32,910 nucleotides of DNA. Source: Bacillota bacterium (lineage in GTDB: Bacteria > Bacillota > Clostridia > Acetivibrionales > DSM-1351). The stretch spans positions 1 to 32,910 of the forward strand of contig JAEZUC010000103.1 in assembly GCA_023443515.1 (NCBI GenBank). The letters run 5' to 3'. Below are positions 7,957 through 16,800 of the stretch, in pieces. The first letter of the stretch is position 1; each line of letters begins with the position of its first letter. The notes under the pieces are model-generated. The model saw only the letters and a list, made by a program, of their open reading frames with translations, was not told the DNA's origin and searched no databases. The position numbers and the translations under genes were made by a program.

Positions 7957-7999
7957 TACATCAAGGCAAATGTAATTAATCAAAAGAGAGGAATGTAGA

Positions 8000-8368
8000 A
8001 TGGATATTTTACAAACAGAATTTAACTTTACACTGCCGAAGGGTTACGTTGACGAAACAGGAACGATACATAAGCAAGGAACAATGCGGCTGGCTACTGC
8101 TGCAGATGAAATAATGCCCCTTCGTGACGCACGCGTACAGCAAAATCCGGCTTATTTATCCGTAATCCTGCTTTCACGTGTAGTAACAAATCTAGGTACG
8201 CTTAAAATGATAACCCCCAGGGTTATAGAGGAGTTGTATACGTCTGACTTTTCCTATTTGCAGGAATTATACAACAGAATCAACCAGAATGGCTCCAATA
8301 CTATAAAAACCAAATGTCCCAAATGTGATCATGCTTTTGAGGTTGAGGCTGAGATTCTGGGGGAATAA
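8000..8368 (+). CDS. Zinc-ribbon tail assembly protein of eCIS clusters
   Basis: A 122-aa protein matching a family usually annotated as phage tail assembly protein in eCIS loci. It has an N-terminal strand FNFTLPKGYVDETGTIH, then MRLATAADEIMPLRDARV, a helical SVILLSRVVTNLG segment, DFSYLQELYNRIN and a C-terminal CPKC knuckle (KCPKCDHAFEVE). The single CxxC suggests a half zinc ribbon, completed by dimerisation or left structural. It probably acts in baseplate or tube assembly, not as a T4-type structural ring; this is inference. The ATG at 8000 follows AGAGAGG. Its end overlaps the -1 frame of the next small gene, a layout that recalls the G/GT tail chaperones of long-tailed phages. Confidence 0.8.
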   Translation: MDILQTEFNFTLPKGYVDETGTIHKQGTMRLATAADEIMPLRDARVQQNPAYLSVILLSRVVTNLGTLKMITPRVIEELYTSDFSYLQELYNRINQNGSNTIKTKCPKCDHAFEVEAEILGE

Positions 8369-8550
8369 CCGGCTACCCTCTCGACCGCCTCTACGAGGAG
8401 GTAGCCTTTTTGTCCTACTACCTGCACTGGGATTACAAAACAGTGCTGGGCTTGGAGCATTTTGAGAGAGAACGCTGGTGCGGTGAAGTAAGTGAAATAA
8501 ACAAGAAGCTCAACGGAGATGAGGGCAAGAAAGATTTCTTTGAGGTTTAG
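8353..8550 (+). CDS. Small DUF6760-like eCIS protein lacking a normal start codon, overlapping in the -1 frame
   Basis: The frame between the TGA at 8350-8352 and the TAG at 8548-8550 encodes ITGYPLDRLYEEVAFLSYYL followed by HWDYKTVLGLEHFERERW and an EVSEINKKLNG helix. This fits the small proteins (DUF6760 as I recall them) found beside tube genes in eCIS, including their conserved start YPxDRLYEEVA. No ATG, GTG or TTG precedes that conserved start; only an ATA at 8365-8367 does. A TTG at 8410 with GAGGAGGT at 8395-8402 would remove the conserved first part. A run of five G (8359-8363) lies at the end of the zinc-ribbon gene, so a -1 slip giving a fusion is possible. It is followed closely by the second tube gene. 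Confidence 0.7.
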   Translation, partial: DSGGITGYPLDRLYEEVAFLSYYLHWDYKTVLGLEHFERERWCGEVSEINKKLNGDEGKKDFFEV

Positions 8551-8559
8551 GAGGATACC

Positions 8560-9033
8560 ATGGCAAATATACTAAATTTGGTGGGAAGAAGAAACTGGGT
8601 TCCAGGATACAGAAAAGATCCATACCTTACATTTAACTTTGTGGTAGAAATCGATGGTATTGCAGTTGCAGGATTTACTGATGTTTCAGGGCTGAGCATT
8701 GAAACTCAGGTGGAGCGTAAAACCTTCGGAGGAGAAAACTACAAAGAGTACACATTCCTAACTCAGACCAAATACAGCGACATTACTTTGAAACACGGAA
8801 TTACAAATGACGACTATTTATGGAACTGGTATCGGAGAGTGATTAATGGCAGGATAACCAGAAAAAACGGTTCAATATGCCTTTTGGATCACTCAGGTAA
8901 TCCGAAATTATGGTGGGATTTCCTGGAGGCGTGCCCTATTAAATGGGAGGGCCCGGCATTTAGTGCCACAAGCAGTACTATAGCCGCAGAAACGCTGGTA
9001 TTGACTCATAATGGTATAAATATGCATAAATAG
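8560..9033 (+). CDS. Second tube-like protein (gp19 fold; Afp5-like tube initiator)
   Basis: A 157-aa gp19-family protein, clearly related to the main tube protein but divergent: DPYLTFNFVVEIDGIAVAGF, SGLSIETQVERKTFGGENY, DITLKHGITNDDYLWNWYRR and ACPIKWEGPAFSA. In Afp and PVC such a second tube protein forms the first ring and joins the tube to the hub and spike; position next to the hub genes supports the same role here. It has about a dozen extra N-terminal residues (ILNLVGRRNWVPGY) that could form the hub contact. The ATG at 8560 follows TAGGAGG, which overlaps the stop of the preceding small gene. Confidence 0.9.
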   Translation: MANILNLVGRRNWVPGYRKDPYLTFNFVVEIDGIAVAGFTDVSGLSIETQVERKTFGGENYKEYTFLTQTKYSDITLKHGITNDDYLWNWYRRVINGRITRKNGSICLLDHSGNPKLWWDFLEACPIKWEGPAFSATSSTIAAETLVLTHNGINMHK

Positions 9034-9059
9034 AGATTACAGGATTGGGACGTAAGCAT

Positions 9060-10520
9060 ATGATTAAAACAAATAAGTTAAACAAATTTAATACGTCCTT
9101 TGCACAAAATATACTGAGCAAGTACGGTATCGGAAGGTGGAAAGGTCAATTTACCAGACTGATTTACAGAAACAGCTCCGATATGGTTTGGGAATCCGGG
9201 GAAGGAAAAGCCCTTAATTATACTGAAATAAAAAGGTACAACACTTTACTAAAAGTTTATAAATCTATAAACAATAGCTCATCAAAAATAATACTGCCTT
9301 GCATAACACAGACAGTCAGTTTAAGACCATCATATGATAAACACTGCAACATCATAAATATTACAACACCAACGGAAATTAAGCCATATTCTAAAACCCA
9401 AACGGAAAAACTTATTCAGAAAGTTACATTGAATAACATTAATCAGGAAAAAAAGTACTCTATACAGAGCCTTAAGGGAAAAACAGGGTTAGTATCAGAC
9501 GGTTTTACAAACAAAACAGATAATGTCAATACTAATATAATAAACAAAACAACTAATAGCAAAGAAACTATTATCAAAGAAACTATTATCAAAGAAACTA
9601 TTAAGATAGCAACTAACAGTAAAACAACTAATAGCACAGCAACTAATAGCAAAGAAACTATTATCAGAGCAACTAATAGTAAAACAACTAACAGCAAAAC
9701 AAATAATAATCAACATATTTACCATATCACAGACATCCAAAACAAAGAAAACGTTATCCATAATAAAACCGATACAAAGCTACATGAAACTGAACGGATA
9801 ATACAAGAAGCACGTGAGAATACAACATATCAAAATATTCTTGAGAAAGAAATAACATACAAGAAGGATTACGAGAAACGAGAAGTACTACGGGAAGTGG
9901 CTCAAAAGCCAATAGTATCCGGCAATAAACATGTCGGTAAGAATAAACTTAATACTTTGGTTTACAATATGCTTCCGACAACAAAATCTTTGACAGACAG
10001 GTTCTCTGAAACCATTGAAGGTAGCACTATTAGCCAAACCGCTATAATAAATAGGCTTATCACAAAAGGAAATTACCAACACCCTGAATCAAGGGAATTA
10101 AATTCAGAGTGGTTTAACCTAAAGAATGGTTTTCCTACACACAATATAATTCACAGTACACCAAAACAACAAATCAATCGTAATATCCTTCGTGAGCATG
10201 AAATACAAGAAACAAATTTAGATGAATATGAAAAAAATGTTCATTATTTACCGCAAATGAATCATAGAACTGACAACTTGGTCTTTTACAAGCCTCAATT
10301 AAAGGAAAAAGAACAAAACGAGCATGGAAAAAAAGACATTTTTCCAATAGATGTTATGCAGGCTGAAAAAAATGTTTACGCAAAAGCAACCTCTACGTCA
10401 AAACCGGATAAAAAGCTTCAAAACATTGGAAGCGAGGAAGTAAAAGTACTGGCAGACAAAGTATTTCAAATACTTGAGAAGAGATTGACAATACAAAAAG
10501 ATAGGAGGGGTCTTAGGTAA
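9060..10520 (+). CDS. Thr/Asn-rich variable protein of unknown function in the hub region
   Basis: A ~486-aa protein I cannot assign to a family. The ATG at 9060 (GGGA about 9 bases upstream) is preferred over TTG 9045. A short ordered N-terminus (KYGIGRWKGQFTRLIYRN) leads into a long low-complexity middle rich in Asn, Thr, Ile and Lys, with imperfect repeats such as TNSKETIIKETIIKETI. The rest is polar and probably disordered. The last ~25 residues form a basic amphipathic helix, VLADKVFQILEKRLTIQKDR, which resembles the C-terminal helix of other eCIS proteins encoded before the LysM gene. It has no signal peptide or membrane segment. The stop overlaps the LysM start (TAATG). It could be a tape measure, a hub linker or a cargo adaptor; none is proven. 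Confidence 0.6.
   Translation: MIKTNKLNKFNTSFAQNILSKYGIGRWKGQFTRLIYRNSSDMVWESGEGKALNYTEIKRYNTLLKVYKSINNSSSKIILPCITQTVSLRPSYDKHCNIINITTPTEIKPYSKTQTEKLIQKVTLNNINQEKKYSIQSLKGKTGLVSDGFTNKTDNVNTNIINKTTNSKETIIKETIIKETIKIATNSKTTNSTATNSKETIIRATNSKTTNSKTNNNQHIYHITDIQNKENVIHNKTDTKLHETERIIQEARENTTYQNILEKEITYKKDYEKREVLREVAQKPIVSGNKHVGKNKLNTLVYNMLPTTKSLTDRFSETIEGSTISQTAIINRLITKGNYQHPESRELNSEWFNLKNGFPTHNIIHSTPKQQINRNILREHEIQETNLDEYEKNVHYLPQMNHRTDNLVFYKPQLKEKEQNEHGKKDIFPIDVMQAEKNVYAKATSTSKPDKKLQNIGSEEVKVLADKVFQILEKRLTIQKDRRGLR
9551..9700 (+). repeat. Short imperfect tandem repeats in the Thr/Asn-rich gene
   Basis: Units of 12-15 bases alternate here, chiefly AACTAATAGCAA-like, AAAGAAACTATTATC-like and GTAAAACAACT-like. 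The 15-base unit occurs three times in a row from about 9561 to 9605. All units are multiples of three, so the frame survives length changes. This suggests slippage-driven length variation in a region under little structural constraint. Confidence 0.8.
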
Positions 10521-11134
10521 TGGCAGAAAAAGCACAAATAATCCCGCTGGATTTACCCGGTGCCGAACCCATATCAGTAATGTTTAACCCAAACGAATAT
10601 ACCGTATCCTTTGAAGGAAAATACACCGGAGAAAACGACAAAAAGCAGTTTCAGATAGCAGAGACACCGGAGTTTAAAATCTCATTGTTTTATGACACAT
10701 ATGAAAAGCGAAGAGACGTAAGGCGTGAAACAATGAAAATAACAGACCTGCTTGACCCAAAAGTAGCCGGAAAAAGTACAAAAAAGCCACCAACATGTTT
10801 ATTTGTTTGGGGCGGTTACTCATATCGAGGGGTTATTAGCAAGATAGAACAAAAATATACAATGTTTCTTGAAAACGGAACTCCTGTAAGGTCACTGCTG
10901 GATATAACACTCATATCAGACGAACCTCAGAAGAAGGTTGAACTTGCTCAGGGCAAGGAGGCCTGCAGAAAGCTGTGGATAGTCAAAAGCGGAGACAGAC
11001 TGGATATAATTGCAAATGAGGCACTCAAAGACCCTTTAAAGTGGCGCACAATTGCTGCTGCAAATGGAATAGTCAATCCAATAGGTTTCCCTAGCAAAAA
11101 TGATTTCGGAAGGACTCTGGTTATACCGGATTAA
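10520..11134 (+). CDS. LysM-domain hub/baseplate protein (Afp7/Pvc7-like)
   Basis: A 204-aa protein whose first ~145 residues match the eCIS baseplate family that starts with MFNPNEYTVSFE and contains ISLFYDTYEKRRDVR, CLFVWGGYSYRGVISKI and LLDITLISDEP. Residues ~152-203 form a LysM domain (LWIVKSGDRLDIIANEAL, then WRTIAAANGI and the final TLVIPD). In contractile tails this protein (cf. gp53-type LysM proteins) clamps the tube initiator and hub to the baseplate; the LysM here is thought to act in protein contacts, not in peptidoglycan binding. The start overlaps the previous stop (TAATG), giving tight coupling. Confidence 0.9.
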   Translation: MAEKAQIIPLDLPGAEPISVMFNPNEYTVSFEGKYTGENDKKQFQIAETPEFKISLFYDTYEKRRDVRRETMKITDLLDPKVAGKSTKKPPTCLFVWGGYSYRGVISKIEQKYTMFLENGTPVRSLLDITLISDEPQKKVELAQGKEACRKLWIVKSGDRLDIIANEALKDPLKWRTIAAANGIVNPIGFPSKNDFGRTLVIPD

Positions 11135-11145
11135 GAGGTGAAACT

Positions 11146-12192
11146 ATGGGTACATCAAAAGTTGCAAATTATAAAATCAAGCTAAATGGTTCTGATTTAC
11201 CAACAGATTTATTCAATGCAATTGAAACCGTAACAATTGAGGACGAAATAAACCTACCTTCTATGTTTAGAATACAAATGAATATGGTGGACAGTGGTAA
11301 CGGTAAATGGCGTGGCATTGATTTGAAAACCTTCAAACCCGGAGACAAGATATCTGTTTCTTTAGGACTAGATAAACCCGAAGATATGATTAGCGGAGAG
11401 ATAACATCTTTAGAACTATTAGTAGCTGATCACAGCTTAGTTGAAATAAGAGGTTACGACTTGTTGCACAGGCTTCGCATGGGAACCAGAAACAAGGTGT
11501 TTACCAAGAAAAAGGATAGTGATATAGCCAGTGAAATTGCCCGTGAACATGGGCTTACTCCTCAGGTAGATGACACAAAAACCATTTATCCGTACGTTTT
11601 TCAGAATAATATCAGCAATTATGATTTCTTAATGAAAAGAGCTGCTTATTTGGATTATGAGCTTTATGCCCAGGATAAGAAATTGTACTTTGTAAAATCT
11701 AGGGCTCCCAAAGCTCCTGAACTTCCTGATTTTAATTATAAAAGGGATTATGAGGAACTGAATCTTGAACTAAGAGCCTTGACAAAAGGCAGCGAAGTAA
11801 CCGTAAGGGGATGGAATGTTAAGGAAAAAAAAGAAATAGAGACCTTAGCTAAAAAGGGAGACGAAACCACGAAAATGGGAGGAAAAGAATCGGGCTACGA
11901 TATTACTGTTAAAAGTATTGAAAAAGCACCGGTATCCTTCTGGGTTGAAAATCTCATTGATGTCAGTGAGGGTAAAGCAGCAGCGACAGCAGCCTATAAC
12001 AGCCTGCTTAGAGAATTTATAACCGGCGAGGGAAGATGCTATGGTAATCCTCAGGTCAGGGCAGGGAAATCCGTGAAACTTTTGGGGGTAGATGAACGCT
12101 TCACAGGAGTCTACTATATTATTTCAACTATCCACAACATAGATAAACAGGGCTATATGACTAAATTTAAGGTAAAGAGGACCGGAATATGA
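11146..12192 (+). CDS. Hub protein, gp27-like (phage late control D/VgrG N-terminal family)
   Basis: A 348-aa protein of the gpD/gp27 family: an N-terminal barrel with YKIKLNGSDLPTDLFNAIET and SMFRIQMN, SVSLGLDKPEDMISGEI, EIRGYDLLHRLRMGTRNKVF, and the central DIASEIAREHGL segment with NISNYDFLMKRAAYLDYEL. The C-terminal barrel ends in GVYYIISTIHNIDKQGYMT. Trimers form the hub that connects tube to spike. Its stop overlaps the next start (ATGA). In Afp8 and in VgrG the hub and spike are one polypeptide; here they are separate genes, as in phage T4 (gp27 and gp5). Confidence 0.92.
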   Translation: MGTSKVANYKIKLNGSDLPTDLFNAIETVTIEDEINLPSMFRIQMNMVDSGNGKWRGIDLKTFKPGDKISVSLGLDKPEDMISGEITSLELLVADHSLVEIRGYDLLHRLRMGTRNKVFTKKKDSDIASEIAREHGLTPQVDDTKTIYPYVFQNNISNYDFLMKRAAYLDYELYAQDKKLYFVKSRAPKAPELPDFNYKRDYEELNLELRALTKGSEVTVRGWNVKEKKEIETLAKKGDETTKMGGKESGYDITVKSIEKAPVSFWVENLIDVSEGKAAATAAYNSLLREFITGEGRCYGNPQVRAGKSVKLLGVDERFTGVYYIISTIHNIDKQGYMTKFKVKRTGI

Positions 12193-12911
12193 GTGAAGGA
12201 ATCAGCATTTCTAATTTTACTGAATATATCCAAAAAGATGAAAAGGTTTTAGGTGTGATGATTGGAGTCGTCATAAAGAATGACTCTGCAAATGATTCGG
12301 AAAAACCGGGGCCGGGACTTGTAAAGGTAAAGATTCCATTACTTGGAATGAAAGAGTCAAATTGGGCCAGAATTGCATCCTTTATGGCCGGAAAAGAAAG
12401 GGGCGCTTTTTTCCTTCCTGAAGTAGGTGACGAAGTTCTTGTTGCATTTGAGAACGGAGATGTCAACAAGCCCTTTATTATAGGGTCTTTATGGAATGGA
12501 AAAGATATTCCTCCTGAAAAAAACAGTGATGGCAAAAATAACACAAGAGTTATAAAGTCGCGAAGCGGACATATTTTTCAATTTTCTGATAAAAGCGGCG
12601 AAGAAAAAATAGTTTTGAAATCATCAAAAGGACATACTGTTCAAATTGATGATAAAAGTGGAGCTGAGAGTATACAAATTGTAGATAAATCAGGTAGTAA
12701 TAAAGTCATTATCAGTACAAAAGACAATAAAATAACAGTAAATTCAGGTAAAGATATTGAATTATCGGCACCTAACGGAAAACTCTCAATAAATGCCAAA
12801 GATGTAGAAATAAAATCTTCGGCCGCCACGAAAATTGAAGCGTCAGCCGCAATGGACATAAAAGCATCCTCTAATATGACAATTAAAGGAGCCACTGTTA
12901 ACATAAACTAA
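12189..12911 (+). CDS. Spike protein, gp5/VgrG C-terminal-like with OB fold and repeat needle
   Basis: A 240-aa protein with an OB-fold domain (GVVIKNDSANDSEKPGPGLV, RIASFMAGKERGAFFLPEVG, DEVLVAFENGDVNKPFIIGS) over residues ~15-110. A long run of short beta repeats follows: KSSKGHTVQIDDKSG, ESIQIVDKSGSNKVIIS, then NAKDVEIKSSAATKIEASAA and IKASSNMTIKGATVNIN. In the trimer such repeats build the triangular beta-helix needle. There is no lysozyme insertion of the T4 gp5 type and no extra effector domain at the C-terminus. Start and previous stop overlap by ATGA. The PAAR-like tip gene follows after 46 bases. Confidence 0.92.
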   Translation: MSEGISISNFTEYIQKDEKVLGVMIGVVIKNDSANDSEKPGPGLVKVKIPLLGMKESNWARIASFMAGKERGAFFLPEVGDEVLVAFENGDVNKPFIIGSLWNGKDIPPEKNSDGKNNTRVIKSRSGHIFQFSDKSGEEKIVLKSSKGHTVQIDDKSGAESIQIVDKSGSNKVIISTKDNKITVNSGKDIELSAPNGKLSINAKDVEIKSSAATKIEASAAMDIKASSNMTIKGATVNIN

Positions 12912-12957
12912 TCAAAATTTTCATCTTTTATTTATTATACAAAAGGAGAGAAGGAGT

Positions 12958-13353
12958 ATGGGACAACCAGCGGCAAAGCAAGGTGACCGTATAATAGCAA
13001 CTGATACGCATATAGAATTGGTTCCGGTAGGATCAAGCACAGTACCTACACCTATACCAAATCCATTTACAGGCATTATAGACGGGAGTCTTAGCAGCAA
13101 TGTGAACATTATGGGTAAGCCGGCTGCAACAGTAGATTCAACAGCTACAAATAAACCATCTCATTCCCCGAAATCGGGGCCTTTCCAGAAAGCACCGAAA
13201 AATAAGGGCAAAATCTCAGTGGGTAGTGCCACTGTTAAAATAAATGGGAAATTAGCAGCCAGAAACGGAGATACGGCTATTACCTGCAATGATCCTGCGG
13301 ACCTTCCGGTGGGAAAGGTAGTGGCTACAGGTACTGTAATAATCGGAGGCTGA
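12958..13353 (+). CDS. PAAR-like spike tip protein (Afp10-like)
   Basis: A 131-aa tip protein. It begins with the typical GQPAAKQGDRIIATDTHIEL, has NVNIMGKPAATVDS in the middle and ends with VKINGKLAARNGDTAITCND followed by GTVIIGG. These Pro-Ala-Ala/Gly-type turns form the small cone that sharpens the spike trimer. Histidines and a cysteine near the N- and C-terminal thirds could bind the metal ion seen in PAAR proteins. No C-terminal toxin domain is attached, so it is a plain tip. The ribosome site is AAGGAGAGAAGGAG. Confidence 0.88.
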   Translation: MGQPAAKQGDRIIATDTHIELVPVGSSTVPTPIPNPFTGIIDGSLSSNVNIMGKPAATVDSTATNKPSHSPKSGPFQKAPKNKGKISVGSATVKINGKLAARNGDTAITCNDPADLPVGKVVATGTVIIGG

Positions 13354-13417
13354 ATTAAAAAAACTTTTTAAGCCTAGTGTATCGCATAGCCGGGCACAGT
13401 GGGGAAAAGGAGGGTAT

Positions 13418-13813
13418 ATGGAAGTAATAGATTTTTTAGGAAAAGGATTAAAATATCCTATTTCAACAAAAAAATCAAAGCTGCGTACTTCTGTCGGAGA
13501 AGAATCTATAAAAGAGTCAATAATGCTCATCCTGGGAACTTCCAGAGGAGAGAGGGTAATGAGGCCGGATTTTGGATGCAGATTGAATGACATGTTGTTT
13601 TCATCCAATGAACTTGGAACTGCTACATTAATCCAGACATATGTTGAAGAGGCTTTACTTAACTGGGAACCGAGAATAGAAGTACAGAATGTATCGGCTA
13701 CTATGAATCAGATTGAGCCGGTTATAGAAATAAATATTGAATACATAATAAAGTCCAGTAATAGCAAAGCAAATCTTGTTTATCCATTCTATCTTGAAAG
13801 CGTGGGAAGATAA
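13418..13813 (+). CDS. Baseplate wedge protein, gp25/GPW family (Afp9-like)
   Basis: A 131-aa gp25-family protein, recognised by LGKGLKYPIS at the start, VGEESIKESIMLILGTSRGE, then RVMRPDFGCRLNDMLFSSNE and EEALLNWEPRIEVQNVSA. In contractile systems this protein sits in the baseplate wedge and starts sheath assembly through a sheath-like C-terminal region. The start has an AAAGGAGGG ribosome site. Its stop overlaps the start of the large J-like gene (TAATG), so wedge components are made together. Confidence 0.93.
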   Translation: MEVIDFLGKGLKYPISTKKSKLRTSVGEESIKESIMLILGTSRGERVMRPDFGCRLNDMLFSSNELGTATLIQTYVEEALLNWEPRIEVQNVSATMNQIEPVIEINIEYIIKSSNSKANLVYPFYLESVGR

Positions 13814-16800
13814 TGACAGATATGATACCGAAAATTGATAACCGAAGCCAACAGGATTTGGTTAGCGAAATAAGACGATTGATACTTTATTATTGCCCTG
13901 AATTTGAAAGTATTGATGACATTGCAGCAGATAGAGAGCTAGATGCACTTGTAAATATATTTTCCAATATGATGGGACACGTCAATTATTCATTGAATCA
14001 GGCACTTGATAAAAATTTTATTGCATTTCTAAATTTAATAGGAGTTAGCCCAACATCTCCAATACCGTCAAAAGCACCCTTAGTTTTTAAGCTTAACGAT
14101 GACTGGGAGAAGGATGGTTTTATTCCTTCGGGAGCAAAAATTTCAGCTCAGCCGGAGAACAAAGATGAAGTTGTTTTTGAAACTCAAAGCGATTTAACTG
14201 TAATTAGGCCTAGTCTTGTCAGGGCTGTCAGTATAGACCCACTAGATGACCGTTGGAGTAACTTGGATTATCTGGTTACCGAAGACAACAACGGTGATGA
14301 GGCAGAACTGTTCAGGGGAGAATCACCAATAATACACCGCTTATATATAGGTCATTCAAAGTTATTCAGTATAGAAGATGCAAAAGTAAACTTGAGATTA
14401 CGACTCAATGGTGATAGCACAGACAAATACAGTCTTCAGTGGTACTATTTTGACGAAAAAGGAGATCCGCAGCCCCTGAAACTTGAAAATGGCAGTAGAC
14501 AGACTCTTCTGCAAACGGGTGGCATTTCATTTTCCGGAATAAAGGGAATTTCTCAAAAAGAAATTTCAGGTTACAAGAAGGATTATTCCTTTAGCAGTTG
14601 GAAAAATCATTGGATTTATGCTGAGTTAAAGTCAGCTCTGAGCGATACAAATCTTTTGCCTTATGTTGAGGACATAAAGATAAGTATTGATACATTTGGC
14701 AATGGGCTTTCTCCTGAAATAGCAGTCTTTAATTATGCACCGGTAGATTTAACAAAAGATTTTTACCCATTCGGAGAGAGACCCATATTTAATGACACGT
14801 TTTATTTTGCGTGTAAAGAGGCTTTTTCTAAAAAAGCTGCAGACATAACTTTGAGTGTTAACCTCTCAGATGCAAAAAGTATTCCTGATACTAAAAATAT
14901 ATTACTGGCATGGGAATGCTGGAATGGATTTAAATGGACAGAATTTGCGAAAACAGGTCTTACAGATAAATCCGGTAGCAGTACATGTATAAAGGAAGGC
15001 TTGATTTATTCAGATACTACTTATGCCTTAACAAAAAGCGGAAGTATAACGTTTAAGGCTCCCGAAATACAAGCCCACAGTATAAACGGCGAGGAAAATT
15101 ACTGGATACGTGTAAGAATAATCGGAGGCAACTATGGCGAAGATGGAAAAGTTGCCTATGTGCCAAAGCCTGTAATAGTAAATAATGAGGAAATTATAAT
15201 TACTGAGGCCCAGTACATTGAACCTACATTTATTCCTCCATCAGTAAAGGAAATACTAATCGACTATACTTATTCATCTCCCGAAGTGTTCCCGGAGAAT
15301 GTAATAACAGAGAATAACTTTGTAATGGGAGAAAAAACAAAGGAATGCTTGGCCGCAGGAAAAATCTTTAAACTGTTCTCTTCTTGTACTGATAGTGAGC
15401 CTGCTTTATATTTGGGCTTCGACAGAGATATAAGTAATTTGCCTGTCTCCTTGTTTTTCCCGCTTAAAGGTGACCAAAAAGGCAAAAAACCGGTTGTTGC
15501 ATGGGAATATTCAAATGGAAGAAAATGGTTAACGCTAAGCGTCAATGATGCAGTAAGAGATTTTACAAGGAGAGAGATCCAACAGCTTGTCATTCCCGGA
15601 GATATTGAAAAGACACCACTTTTCGGGTCAGAAATGTTCTGGGTACGAGCGAGACTGGAGAGTGCAAAGGAAGTTGATGGAGGGTACACAGTTTACCCAA
15701 GATTAAATGCAATTTACTCAAATGCAGTGTGGGCGTCCAATTCAAATACAATACAAAATGAAATCCTAGGTTCAAGTAACGGAGAACCTAACCAGATATT
15801 CCAATTTACCCGTACTCCCGTATTAAACGGACAGGTGGTAAGAGTAACGGAAACAGTGGGACAGGGTGCACCTATAGTATGGGAAGAGGTTCAGACTTTT
15901 TCACTATCAGGCCCGGACAGCAGGCACTATATGCTTGATAACAACAGCGGTGTTATTACATTCGGAAATGGGAATAACGGTATGATTCCTCCTGCCGGAA
16001 AAGAGAATATACAATGCGATTACAAATACGGTGGAGGCTCTTCCGGAAATGTTGAAGCATACACAATAAAAAAACTGTGGGACAGTTACCCGGGTATTGA
16101 TTCAGTCACAAATCCAGTAGCTGCTGATGGAGGCTTTGATCAGGAAGAAGTTGAAGAAACCAAAAAACGCGGGCCACACACATTGAAAAGTATGGATAGG
16201 GGGATTACCTGCGAGGATGTGGAATGGCTTGTTCGCGAAGCTGCACCCCAGATAGCAATAGTAAAATGCTTCCCTACAATGGACCAAAACCTTGATTTTT
16301 GCCCCGGAAAAGCAACAGTAATCGTAGTTCCTGATTATGACTCCCCAAAGCCTGTTCCAAGTCAAGAGCTTCTAAACGATATAGAAAAACATCTGGCTCA
16401 ACGAATACCAACTGTTTTAAATAACGATGACAGTCCCCTTCTTGATATAATAGGGCCTGATTACATAAGAATCGGAATAGAGGCATCGGTTAAGTACACT
16501 AAACCTGAATCTGCAAAAATAATTGAGGGTCATATTATAGAGAATCTCAGAGAATTCTTAAATCCCTTAAAGGGTGGTCAGGAAAAAACAGGATGGTCTC
16601 TGGGAAAGAACTTATATATATCTGAGGTTTGTTCAGTGATAAAGAATACATCTGGAGTTGACTACATTACAGACATTTCAGTAAAAGCTTCTGTGCAATG
16701 TTACACACTTAATATTCAATTAATAAAAGATAGACCATTCAGACCCGCTATATCTTATCCGTCATACTGTGCCGTAAAAACCAAAGACAACCGAATAATA

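Noticed and set aside
9443..9761. Two hydrophobic minus-strand frames in the Thr/Asn-rich gene
   Set aside because: They are the complement of ACT/AAT-rich repeats, which always give Val/Leu or Ser/Phe runs in antisense. No start signal is visible.
12189..12911. Cluster as a type VI secretion system because of VgrG-like and PAAR-like genes
   Set aside because: There are no membrane-complex genes (TssJ/L/M), no ClpV with its usual architecture, and the host is Gram-positive. Sheath, LysM and cap proteins are of phage/eCIS type.
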